Assembly: GCA_030734395.1 (NCBI GenBank) | Contig: JAUZTG010000020.1 | Span: 2,170,001-2,234,000 of the forward strand | DNA: 64,000 bases | Direction: 5' to 3' | DNA from: Sarocladium kiliense | Taxonomy: Eukaryota > Ascomycota > Sordariomycetes > Hypocreales > Sarocladiaceae | Part shown: piece by piece, positions 23,811 through 34,269 of the stretch | How positions within the stretch are numbered: position 1 is the stretch's first letter | How the letters are laid out: each line of letters starts with the position of its first letter | Translations under genes and position numbers: made by a program | The notes under the pieces: generated by a model | Seen by the model: the letters and a program-made list of their open reading frames with translations, nothing else | Told to the model about the DNA's origin: nothing | Database searches by the model: none

Positions 23811-25940
23811 ATGGCTCACTCGCAAGGGCTAACAATTGATCTGCCAACTCGAGAGGCTATGAGTGTTGGTCTTACTTCACCCCAGCCGCCTTCAGGGGGT
23901 ACCCCGCGAACGGTTGCGCCGTTGGCCTCCAAGGTCACTTCTATCTTGTCCAGCTCCTACTCAGATACCGAGTTCCGAGATGCCCTTGCGTTACTCGACG
24001 AGAGAAATGTCCAGAATGATGCAGAGACCCGACGCCGCATCAGACTCGACCTACAGAAAGAGGTGATCGATAGCAACGGAGAAATTGTAGGAGAGTTTGG
24101 CCGCGTTGCTGAGGTATGTCTACGTTTTGTATCATTTGTAGAGGCTTCACCCGAAAGACCCCTAACATTTCAGCAGCAATTGAAGAGGATCAGAGCCACT
24201 CTGCAGAAGCTCAATGCGAACTATGAGAGCGTCAAGAATGACATTACAAAGGCACATCAGGATACCGCTTCAGCCATGACGGAAGCACAGTCCCTCTTGT
24301 CTCAACAAAACGAGGTTACGACCAAGCAGGAATTGCTTTCAGCCGTGCGATCACACTTCACGATGACAGAAGATGAGCTGGCCGCACTAACTCTGACCGC
24401 TGAGCCTGTCGATGAGAGGTTTTTCGATGCTCTCGCCAAGGCAAAGAAGATCAGTCAAGATTGCGAGGTGCTCCTGGGTTTTGAGAATCAAACCCTTGGG
24501 CTGGATTTGATGGAGAAGACATCGAAGAACATTCATTATGGCTTTCAAAAGCTGTATAAATGGGTGCAGCGTGAGTTCAAGACGCTGAATCTGGAGAATC
24601 CGCAGATGAATGCGTCTATTCGCCGAGCATTGAGAGTACTTGCGGAGAGACCGTCTCTGTTCCAGAACTGTCTTGACTTCTTTGCAGAAGCTCGCGAGCG
24701 CATTCTGTCCGATTCATTCCACAGTGCGCTCACTGGTGCAACCGCTGGTGGTCTGGAAGACCCAACACTGAAGCCAATTGATTTGACGGCACATGACCCT
24801 CTCCGATATGTGGGCGACATGCTCGCATGGATTCACTCCGCTACCGTCAGCGAGCGTGAGGCCTTGGAGATCCTCTTCGTCGCAGAAGGCGAGGAGCTCG
24901 CCCAAGGTCTTAAGTCTGGACGCAACGCAGAAATTTGGCGATTAGTCTCGGACGAAGATGGGGATACTGAACAAGATTCCGATTTCAATGCCCTAAGGGC
25001 TTTGAACGAGCTCGTCGACCGCAACATCTCTGGCGCGGCCCGTGTCCTACGTCAGCGTGTCGAGCAGGTGATACAGTCTAACGAGGAAACGATTCCTGCG
25101 TATAAACTTGCAAACCTGATCAATTTCTACCTAGTCACTTTCCAAAAGGTCTTGGGAGCCAAAGCCAAATTACTAGAGCTGGTTGGCAGTCTCGAAGTGG
25201 AAGCTCTCCGCCAGTTCCGCAGTCTTGTACGAGACCACATTGCGGCTTTGCAAGCCGAGTTCCAACAAACACCGTCCGATCTTGGCCCACCCGTGTTTTT
25301 GCAGGATGCTCTGAAGCAGCTTGATGCTATCATGAGGACATACGACAGCTCCTTGTCCACGTCTGTAGACCGCGAGAGCGACTTCGAGGCAGTGCTGACC
25401 GAGGCCTTTGAACCCTTCATGTCTGGCTGCGAGAACATGGCCAAGTCGATGCAAAACCCCAGAGGTCTAATATTCATGATTAATTGCAGGCTTGCCGGCG
25501 CCAATGCTCTCGACCCCTTCGAGTTCACACAGAAAAGGGTGGGACAACTGAGAGACAAGATTGCAGAAGAAGCCGAGATCTTATCCAAGGACCAACACGC
25601 CTTCTTCTGCGAGCAGTCGGGACTGAAACCGCTTTTGCAGTCACTCGAGACATCGACTACCCAACTTCAGCCAGATGAGCTGAGTACCGCTAGTCAAGCA
25701 TTGGATGACTTCCTGCCGTCCGCATTGCTTGATGGTATGGACAGACTCAAGCACCTCCAGAGCTCCAAATTGGCACGAGACGTCACAGAGAAGGCGGCAG
25801 CAAGGTTCTGCGACGATTTCGAGCGATTCGAGACGGCCGTGGAGGAGGCAGATGGTGGGAACCCAGATCCCGAGGAGCCAGGACCATTAAGAGCGGCGTT
25901 CCCTCGGACAACCACAGAGATTCGCGTGTTGCTGTCATGA
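23811..25940 (+). CDS. COG6: Conserved oligomeric Golgi complex subunit 6
   Basis: I start at the ATG of MAHSQGLTIDL (23811); an in-frame ATG at 23739 would add 24 residues. An intron at 24114-24173 (60 nt, GTATGT...TTTCAG with CCTAAC branch) is stop-free and in frame; spliced out, GRVAE joins QQLKRIRATLQKLN as in other COG6 proteins. Spliced length is 689 aa. The N-terminal half is coiled coil (residues about 80-170), followed by the conserved blocks VLLGFENQTLGLDLMEKT and LYKWVQREFKTL and a helical C-terminus. COG6 belongs to lobe B of the COG tethering complex, which captures intra-Golgi retrograde vesicles and so maintains glycosylation enzymes. Confidence 0.92.
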   Translation: MAHSQGLTIDLPTREAMSVGLTSPQPPSGGTPRTVAPLASKVTSILSSSYSDTEFRDALALLDERNVQNDAETRRRIRLDLQKEVIDSNGEIVGEFGRVAEVCLRFVSFVEASPERPLTFQQQLKRIRATLQKLNANYESVKNDITKAHQDTASAMTEAQSLLSQQNEVTTKQELLSAVRSHFTMTEDELAALTLTAEPVDERFFDALAKAKKISQDCEVLLGFENQTLGLDLMEKTSKNIHYGFQKLYKWVQREFKTLNLENPQMNASIRRALRVLAERPSLFQNCLDFFAEARERILSDSFHSALTGATAGGLEDPTLKPIDLTAHDPLRYVGDMLAWIHSATVSEREALEILFVAEGEELAQGLKSGRNAEIWRLVSDEDGDTEQDSDFNALRALNELVDRNISGAARVLRQRVEQVIQSNEETIPAYKLANLINFYLVTFQKVLGAKAKLLELVGSLEVEALRQFRSLVRDHIAALQAEFQQTPSDLGPPVFLQDALKQLDAIMRTYDSSLSTSVDRESDFEAVLTEAFEPFMSGCENMAKSMQNPRGLIFMINCRLAGANALDPFEFTQKRVGQLRDKIAEEAEILSKDQHAFFCEQSGLKPLLQSLETSTTQLQPDELSTASQALDDFLPSALLDGMDRLKHLQSSKLARDVTEKAAARFCDDFERFETAVEEADGGNPDPEEPGPLRAAFPRTTTEIRVLLS

Positions 25941-26734
25941 TGTGATGAAATGAACACAGGAAAGCTGGTAGTGTGTGTCTCAGAACCACTATAGTACAGC
26001 CTAGCTCTCAATACCTACCTAGCTTAGGTCTTACCGTTTCGCCACGGCCGCCATGCCTTGTCGTTGATGAAGAGCCTCCATCGCATGTGGGCATACTGAA
26101 AGTGTGAGAAGCTCTGATTGAATGGGAACCCGGCCAAAGCTATGCAATGGCTCAAGCACGCATCGACTTCAGCTCAGGTTGGAACCCAAGCTCGGTATGG
26201 AGACCAGATCGTGGGTGTAGATCTGCCAATCTAATCACAAGTGTGTGTGCAGAGTCCCGGATTGGGTTTGTCCCTGTCCCCAAGACGGGAACACGAGTTG
26301 GATGCAGGAGAGGCGCTGAGAGCAGAACAGTCCTTCATGATGAGAATAACATGCAACAAGGTAAGAAAGATGAAGTTCAACCCGAGATCCCATCTTGTCG
26401 TATTTTCACCCGACCTGGGCCATTTCGACACTTGCTACGGCAGTGGCTGTGTTGAGCAGGTACCCGTGATGCACTGGGTGCGGCGACCCCACCATCCGAT
26501 GAGCCTCGCTGTAGCGCAAAACCAAGGGACCAGAAACCGCCCGACTACGTCACCGCCATCGACAAGACTGTATCCTCCATCCCTTCCTCATCCCCTCTGC
26601 CTTATGCACCCGCCACGGCACTGAGTCACCTGGAGTCCCACGCCACAGAGCCTCTCCCTGAAGGCCATCCATCGCGAACGCTCCCGTGCCCAAACTCATG
26701 ACGGCGTGCGAACCTGGAAATAGGCCCCGGTGCC
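25941..26734. other. Intergenic, COG6 to AAA ATPase
   Basis: 3' flank of COG6 and promoter of the downstream AAA ATPase, same strand. Open frames of 60-130 codons here have no recognisable content. Confidence 0.45.
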
Positions 26735-29292
26735 ATGTCACGCAACAAAGCCCTGAGCGTCCTGCAGAAGACGTACGACGACACGTATCTCAGCTGCTCA
26801 ACGGCTGTCTACCATGAAAGCCAGGTCAGTCGAGTTCTGTTGAAATTATTGGACGCTTGCCCAGAACTTTCGCTTCCTAACAAGTTTTCTGCAGGGCAAT
26901 GAAATCGAGTCGATGAGGCACTGGAGAGGGGCGCTCGAGCAGATATACGACTACAATGCCAACAAAGCTCTGCCAGCCTACGTTCCCCGCAGCGATACCG
27001 AGAAGGCATTGGTCGATGCCCTGAAAGAGCTGGAACTTCAGTGCAAGGAACGGATCGATCTACTCGAGGCTCTCAGAATATCTCGGCAAGATGACTCGAT
27101 GCCAACTCCATCAAGCAATAAGCTTTCCAAGGCTCCAGAGCCGTACACTGCCGGCAATCGCAGCCCTGGCGGTATAGGGCAGGGAACTATCCCGGCTATC
27201 ACCTATGCCGAGCTTTCGCGACCAAGTCTGTTGCCACGGCCACCACTCCCCGAGCGGACATCCTCTGAAGCAGCTGTTGTAAGCGGCACATTTGCCAATG
27301 GAGAGTCCCTTGCGAGTACGCCCTCCGTGGCAAGACCAGTATCACCAGATGCCCCGGCGAGAGAGGAAAGGACCCGACGGTCTTCTCCGAGTCCAGAGAA
27401 GCACACGATGAGGACGACTCTGAGATTTGGCAAATCCAGTGAAAGACCTTCGAGACCGGCCCGCAAGTCTCGCCCAGCCGGCGAAGGGCCTAGCAAAGCT
27501 GCGACTCTGGCTTGGACTGCTTTGGGCTCCAGAGATCGGGCAGCTCGTTCTTCGCCTTCTGAGGCATCCCTGGGAGTGAAATCTGCAAGTCCGAAGAGGT
27601 CGCTGGACCAGCAACGCAGGCCAGGAAACTCCTCGCTCCAATGGGACAGCCATTCCCGCAGACTCGTCACTCCTCGCCCAGCTGACCGTAGCACTAATGG
27701 AGGAGAGTCTTCCAAGAACGCAAGGCCTTCCGACGAATACTTCCGCCCATCACACCTTTCTGTTAGCGCCGCGTCCAGCGCCTTGAACTCATCAACAAAT
27801 GTCGACACACCCGGCAGCGACTCTGCTGCCGGTCGATCGAGCACCCGCTTGACACCCGTCGCCTCAGCACCGCCTCCCAAAATTACTAGAGTCGATAACA
27901 GCAGCGATAGTCCAGGCATTGAGGAGCGTGCTGATACATCGGAGAAGAGAAGCTTATCTGATCATACTCCAAGAAGGAAACCGGTTCCCAGGCGCAAGCC
28001 AGTGGCATTGAGAACCAACCCCATCGAACCAGAGGTTGCCAATAGGTCTCGGAGAAGAGAGAGGCGCAGTTCTCCTGCCCAAGTTTCGAGTAGCTCCGAA
28101 GAAGAAAGCAGCAGGCGGCCTCGTGCAAGCAGGCGTGTCAAAGCAAGGGAGCCGGTTGTGGTTGGCGAGCCAGAAGTAAAGTCTCCATCCCAGTCGTCCG
28201 ACGAAGCAGTGGGAAACCAGAAGAAGGGCAAAGACACTACAGAAGAAAACGCTTGGAAGAAGAGAAAAGCGTCAGTCCTCAAAAACTTGCCACCAGGCGT
28301 CGACGAAGCAGCAGCGAAACAGATCCTCAACGACATCATCGTGGAGGGTGACGAAGTGCATTGGAGCGATATCGCAGGTTTGGATATTGCCAAAGCCGCA
28401 TTGCGAGAGGCCGTGGTATATCCCTTCCTCAGGCCCGATCTTTTCATGGGCCTTCGAGAACCCACGAGGGGCATGCTCTTGTTTGGACCACCTGGAACCG
28501 GCAAAACAATGCTTGCTCGCGCGGTTGCCACAGAATCACGATCAACATTCTTCTCCATCTCAGCAAGCAGCTTAACGAGCAAGTTTCTGGGCGAATCTGA
28601 GAAGCTTGTCAGGGCTCTGTTTGGCTTAGCCCGGGCTCTCGCTCCAAGCATCATCTTCGTGGACGAAATTGATAGTCTTTTGTCACAGCGATCGGGGTCA
28701 GGGGAACATGAGGCAACGCGGAGGATCAAGACCGAGTTTCTCATCCAATGGAGTGATCTTCAAAGAGCTGCCGCTGGTAGAGAGACTACTGACAAGGATC
28801 GAGAACGGGGAGACGCCAACCGAGTTCTGGTCTTAGCAGCCACAAATCTGCCCTGGGCCATTGACGAGGCAGCACGAAGACGCTTTGTGAGGCGCCAGTA
28901 TATTCCACTGCCAGAACCAACGACGAGAGAGACACAGTTGCGGACGCTATTAGCGTCTCAGAAGCACAGTCTAACGAACGAAGATATCCTTCAGCTAGTG
29001 AAGATGACTGACGGTGAGTCTCCATCGCAGATGTCGGATGTCACCAACTTTACTGACTTTTGAGCGCGTAGGCTTCTCCGGATCCGATATTACCGCGTTG
29101 GCCAAAGACGCTGCCATGGGTCCACTGAGGTCTCTTGGCGAGGCTCTGTTGCACATGACTATGGATGAGATCAGACCTATCGCACTTGTTGACTTCGAGG
29201 CCAGTTTAAGGACTATTCGGCCGAGTGTTAGCAAAACAGGGCTCAAGGAGTATGAAGATTGGGCCACAGAGTTTGGTGAAAGGGGAGGATGA
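26735..29292 (+). CDS. SAP1: MIT-AAA ATPase, meiotic clade (SAP1/YTA6, spastin-fidgetin type)
   Basis: Exons 26735-26824, 26895-29013 and 29072-29292, 809 aa in frame. Residues 1-90 form three helices of an MIT-like domain, split by intron 1. A 380-residue Ser/Arg/Pro-rich disordered linker follows. The AAA domain starts with DIAGLDIAKAALREAV; Walker A GPPGTGKT is at about 561, Walker B IIFVDEID at about 615, and sensor/arginine residues lie in RRFVRRQYIPLP. The C-terminal FSGSDITALAKDAAMGP and the end SLRTIRPSVSKTGLKEYEDW are the Vps4-type oligomerisation helix of this clade. Such ATPases pull on ESCRT-III or tubulin tails; yeast Sap1 itself is poorly defined. The three-residue context around intron 2 (G split by phase 1) restores the GFSGSD motif. 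Confidence 0.9.
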
Positions 29293-29493
29293 TAGATCTC
29301 CAATATATTTTCTCCACCCTTCGAGCCCGTGTGTGAAGCATTGTTGAACGTATCCATGCCCGAGTGTGCTCATGACTTGAAAAGACTCCGTTTGAAGATC
29401 GTACATGTACATTGCTTGCCCGACAGCCTCGAGGCAAGCCCTGAGAATTTTACGTAGTCTTACATTGCGCCCGTCCCTCTTAACAGGTTGGTA

Positions 29494-30068
29494 TCAGTGA
29501 TTAGAATCCTCCACAAACGTCTTCTTCGGCTCCGTCCGGAACCCTCCTTGTGCCAATCGCTTCGCCTCTTTGCGCTCATGGAGCTTCTGTGCTTCTTCTT
29601 TCCGCTTCTGTTCTTCTTGATGCTTCCTGGCTGCCCTCCGTTCGTCCTTTGCCTCCTTCTTTGCTTCGCGTTGGGCGATGAGTTCTTCTAGTATGGGGAC
29701 CGGTGGACGGTCCTGGATAGGGACTCCATACGGAGCGATGATCTTCTTGACGACATGCCTCTTGTGTTGAGATGTCGGCCAGCCGGGCATGATGGAGACA
29801 ACGTCGCCTGTGCGGAGGGAGGAGTTGGGGTCGTGGACGAGATAGTGCTTCGGTTCGGCAAACCACTAGACCAGGCATAGGGTCAGCACAAGGCCATGAA
29901 GTAGGCAGAGCGTGGGAATTGCACGAGGCCTACCTTGTTGATGATCTTGTTCCATTTCTGTGCTCCGACTCGGACCTTAACGGTCTTCTGCATCAAGCCT
30001 GCCGAGACAACGACGCCACGAAGCTCATGTTTGACGCGGCGCGCTGCCTGGGCGACCTGAGAGGACAT
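29494..30068 (-). CDS. MRPS17: Mitochondrial small-subunit ribosomal protein uS17m
   Basis: Exons 30068-29934 and 29865-29494, phase 0, 168 aa. The N-terminal 85 residues are the OB-fold S17 domain: LRGVVVSAGLMQKTVKVRV, then KWNKIINK, then the exon-2 block HYLVHDPNSSLRTGDVVSI, which match bacterial and mitochondrial S17. The C-terminal 70 residues are a fungal extension of charged coiled coil (repeated RREAKKEAK-like residues). It binds 15S rRNA in the mitochondrial ribosome. The Arg-rich N-terminus with few acids would serve as import signal. The gene lies 201 bp from the convergent AAA ATPase and is divergent from EMG1. Confidence 0.9.
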
Positions 30069-30726
30069 TGCTGCTTTCCTAGAATTCGCCTTCTTCGTGT
30101 CTGAATACTGTGAAATAAATCTGGGCGAGAGCTGGCCAGGGTCGGGGGAGCTGGCGCTACAATTGTCGTGAGTTTGGGGGTCCTTGAAGTCCAGAGGAGC
30201 CTGTCAACTCGTGACGGACCTCTCCTAATAATTTTGGACGTTGGATGCTTAGGTAATGATCCTGCCAAGGCCAATGGCAGATCTCTGCCTTTAGGTGTCG
30301 CGCGACCGTGCAGCAGCTTGTCTGACGTGAACAACCCGGATCTGCATCTACCCGTTCGCTCCGAATTTGTCGGTCAAATCCACTGCAAGTCTCACGATGC
30401 CATTCTCTCGATGCTCAATCTGGACAAAGTCGCCGGACTGCACCTCACGCACCAGCGTTGGCCTCTTGCGAAGTCGCCAGCTCACTCCCATGACTCGATT
30501 TAGTATAAGTCGCCGGCTGTAAAAAGTCGGTCTCACCCGAGACGACCCTTTGCCCCCCCCCCCCCGCTTTTCCCGCACCACCACGACACGATTCTTTTTC
30601 TTTCTTCACCAAACACCAACCCTCTCACGTCTCTACCCATTGACAGCTCACGACGTATCTTGACAGCATCTTGACCCCTTTACCAGCATTGGATCACCAG
30701 TATCATCTTCTTCTCAGTCTTTGAAA
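30069..30726. other. Divergent promoter, MRPS17 / EMG1, with C13 tract
   Basis: 658 bp between two ribosome-related genes. It contains an uninterrupted run of 13 C (30553-30565) followed by a pyrimidine-rich stretch leading to the EMG1 start, as is common in highly expressed fungal promoters. Confidence 0.6.
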
Positions 30727-31702
30727 ATGTCCTCACCCGAGCGTCGCACCGGCGTCAAGCGTCCCAGTAAGTAGAAAACCCTCACTCACAAATGTTCCGA
30801 TTATGTGACCTTCGGGACTTTTCAAAGCTTCTTCGATGAGGCAAACTCGATACTGACTTTGGCCTCTTCCTCCTACCACCAGGGACGCAGTCACTTCCAC
30901 CACCTTCGTTGCCGCAGCTGGTCGCTGAGCAAAGCAAGCCAATCCCGCCTACCGACAAGGACTCACAGAGGCTCATTGTCGTGCTGTCCAATGCCAGCCT
31001 TGAGACATACAAGGCTTCCTACGGAGGGTCTTCCCGGACTGGGACCTTCCGTGAGGAGAAGTACTCACTCCTTAACAGTGATGAGCACATTGGTGTCATG
31101 AGGAAAATGAATCGGGACATTAGCGATGCCCGTCCTGACATCACCCACCAGGTTCCTACTTTCTTAGCCTTTCTCCTCTACCATCGGGCCGGCACAGCTC
31201 AACTGACCATCTTCTCGTTCTGTAGTGTCTCCTCACTCTTTTGGACTCTCCAATCAACAAGGCCGGCAAGCTTCAGATCTACATCCACACCGCCAAGGGT
31301 ATCTTGATCGAAGTCTCACCATCGGTCCGCATTCCTCGCACATTCAAGCGCTTCGCCGGTCTTATGGTTCAACTTCTGCACCGCATGTCGATTCGCTCGA
31401 CAAACTCAAACGAGAAGCTGCTCCGTGTTATCCAGAGCCCCATCACGCAGCATCTTCCCCCTAATTGCCGCAAGGTCACGCTCAGTTTCGACGCACCTCT
31501 TGTCCGCGTTCGAGACTATGTCGAGACTCTGGACTCTAAGGAGAGCATCTGCGTCTTCGTGGGTGCCATGGCTAAGGGTGCTGATAACTTCGCGGACTCG
31601 CTTGTCGACGAGAAGATTTCTATCAGCAACTTCTCCCTGTCTGCCAGCGTAGCCTGCAGCAAGTTCTGCCACGCCGCCGAAGATGCATGGGACATCATGT
31701 GA
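30727..31702 (+). CDS. EMG1: 18S rRNA pseudouridine N1-methyltransferase Nep1/Emg1
   Basis: Exons 30727-30766, 30883-31151 and 31226-31702, 261 aa in frame (yeast Emg1 is 252). SPOUT-fold blocks are visible: [74 protein letters not shown] and the knot region ESICVFVGAMAKGADNF. The enzyme methylates the hypermodified pseudouridine of 18S rRNA (position 1191 in yeast) and is needed for 40S assembly in the nucleolus. The first intron (116 nt) separates a short basic leader, MSSPERRTGVKRP, from the body. Intron 2 (74 nt) has a weak GTTCCT donor but is required to join THQ to CLLTLLDSP. Confidence 0.95.
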
Positions 31703-34269
31703 GCACAACACCGAGCATCCCGCCGCTACATCAAAAATCTCCTCGTTTTGGGGGAGTAGGCGGGAGCAGCAACCCGAGTCAGCTCGCCCACGAGACAGCG
31801 ATACAACATCGCCGCTCACGTGAGCCTGCCTGGCTGGGATATGTTTTCTTGGATCGAATGGGACTACGCTGCTTGTTTTTACAACCAAAACTTGGGAGGC
31901 GTTCAACAACGGTCCAAGACGCTCTGGTCGTCTTTGGCAGGCCAACTTCAACATGGCCTGCGGTAAGTATATCCCTTTTCCATGACAGACTTGCGTGGCA
32001 AACCTAGAAGAGTACCAATTCATCATGTGGATTCGGTTGCCTATGCTCAAATCGGATCTCTGTCTCTGTCTCATGAGGTTTAGAGCCACAGCTTCTACGG
32101 AAGTTTCGTCTTGCCTAACCTCCAGCCGGAGATTTTCGGCATTTGAAGAGGACAATGGCAACAAGACTATGTCATGGAATTACAGGGATGGAACACGAAG
32201 AGTCAGAATGGGGCAAATGGCCGATGACTTAGATTCGGTCCTGCCAATATTCTGGGCGTGTAAGGGGTCAGCAAGCCACGTATAGAGGGACTTCTCCTTG
32301 GGGCGAGTTGCATACAGCCAAAGATGCAAGCGTCCGTCATTGTGGGGGCAGGTAGACATGAGCTGAATACAGGACAAGCGATGACAATACTCAAACAGCG
32401 TTCCATGAGCATTGCAATGTATGTGACCTTGACTCGATGCAGCTTCTTCCCTCGTGCATCACATCGCATCAACCATCAGATCTTGTGTGATTAACTTGGA
32501 TTGGAGCGAGGCAGAGTTCTGGCAGGAGACCGAGACATTCAGATCTTGTGGCGCAATTTCTCGGTCATCCTTGGCCGGTCAGCATAACAGTGCATCCAAT
32601 CCAGAGTTGCTTTGATCTAGAAAGCAGGGCGGTGCATGAGCGGTGCAGCGAGCGTTGAGGCCCAACAACAGGCAGCGAGGCAGGAGGTGCATATGCGGTG
32701 ACGCCCGTTGGATCGCCCCGCCTTAGAATTGGGTAGCTGGGAGCCACAGCTGCGTTGGACGGAGCATTTTGAAGACCAGGAGAAGCCTCGTCAGGGCTGG
32801 CAAGAGTGAGCAGTGGCAGCGGACAGTTGCGGGTACGAGAGGGACGGGACGGGCGATCATTTGCTGCATGGCCACAACACCTGGCTGTCCCCAGTAGTCG
32901 AGTGGGTAAAGGCGACCTGACGTGGCACAACACGGGATGAACTCGAGGGCGGAGATCTCTCTTCAGGGGCAAACGATGTGCAATACACTTGACTGTTCAG
33001 AGTTATAGAAGCTTGGGGGGATGAGCGATTCATCTCGCATAGCACGATCCTTGGAGCTGCTTGGGTGAGAAGCGTCCAGAAGCACCTCGCCGTTGCCCTA
33101 AGCATGCACGGTCGTCGACGCAGCAAGTTGGGGCTACCTAGATCTCATATTGCCGCACTTGAGGCAGGAGACGTTCCAGTTGGTTTACTGCAGACAACAT
33201 GGCGGTTGTCGAGGGACCATCGGGACATTTCGCTTGGCCGGCAATGAGAGTGTGCCAGAAAGATGGCATCGTCCGGGTACACAATCCCAAAATCACTGCT
33301 GACTGAGGGTCTATCCAGCTTATGTAAACATCCCCCCATATCTCTCTGTGTTTTGTATGTCACTTCTCCACGATGGGAATGCAAAATGACCTGTCAAGCT
33401 ACCTCACACTGCTGACCAGTGTGCTCTGCTGTACTCCGTATGCTGTGATGTGATGCTGCTAGGAGCTCCAAGATGGAGGAGGGCAGCTAGAAAAAAGGGG
33501 ACTTGGGTGGCGGGGCAGATGGCTGCTCGTGGCTGGGGGGTTGCTGCATATCCCGAGCGGGTACTTCGAGGAACCTCCAAGGCATCAAAGCGTGACAGCC
33601 ACTCACACCGCTTCGACGCAGCAGTGCGGCGTACCTTGTGTGTCTCTTCGTACCCATGGATATCCCAGCTGCACGCGCTCCCCCCGTCACAGAGCCACTC
33701 ACCACGCATGACTGCCTCGCCCCTCCAGACTCGGCCGTCGACGACCAGTCACCATCCAGGGCCACGCGCCGCGACCATGCCACAAGACATGCAGACACCT
33801 GCGGCTTCAGGCACCTTTTCCGTCTCGGTCTCAGGCAAGGGCACGCCCACCTCAGGCTGACGATGCACCGATAAAGAGGCGCTTGCCCCTGGCTGGGTCC
33901 CAAGTATATACATAGTAACCTGGAGGCCCGTTGCTTCTCTCCTCACGATGCTCTCTCAAACACCTCACTTCTGAGTGTCTCGTTTGGCGGTGACGACCGA
34001 CAGATACACGATACCTCGGACGGGCTTGACACTCGCGGGCAAGCAGCGTCCAGCATTCTTTTACATCGTTTTCCGCGCGGATCCTCCCTCTTGGGGCTGG
34101 CACCGACACTCAGCCAGTGAGACCACCTTTCTCGGGTCTCGAATTCACAATAGCCTCCCAAAGGCGCAGGACCACACTGCCTGTTTGTTCATCAAATAGG
34201 CAAACTGTTCGCACTCGTGCCCTAATCTGCACTCTCAGGGTTCCCTCGCCATCCACAGGACGCCAAGGC
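31703..34269. other. Gene-poor 2.6 kb
   Basis: No gene supported. Open frames on both strands (for example 32565-32972 minus and 33450-33903 on both strands) are mutual shadows with no recognisable motif. No tRNA or other RNA gene was recognised by eye. The last 300 bp are probably promoter of the next gene. Confidence 0.45.

Noticed and set aside
27203..28744. Two long minus-strand open frames (238 and 260 codons)
   Set aside because: Antisense of the disordered linker and AAA domain of the SAP1-type gene.
31406..32164. 252-codon minus-strand open frame
   Set aside because: Mostly antisense to EMG1 exon 3; no family content in the non-overlapping part.
33450..33903. Open frames of about 136 codons on both strands
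   Set aside because: Mutual shadows, no motif, no splice partners.
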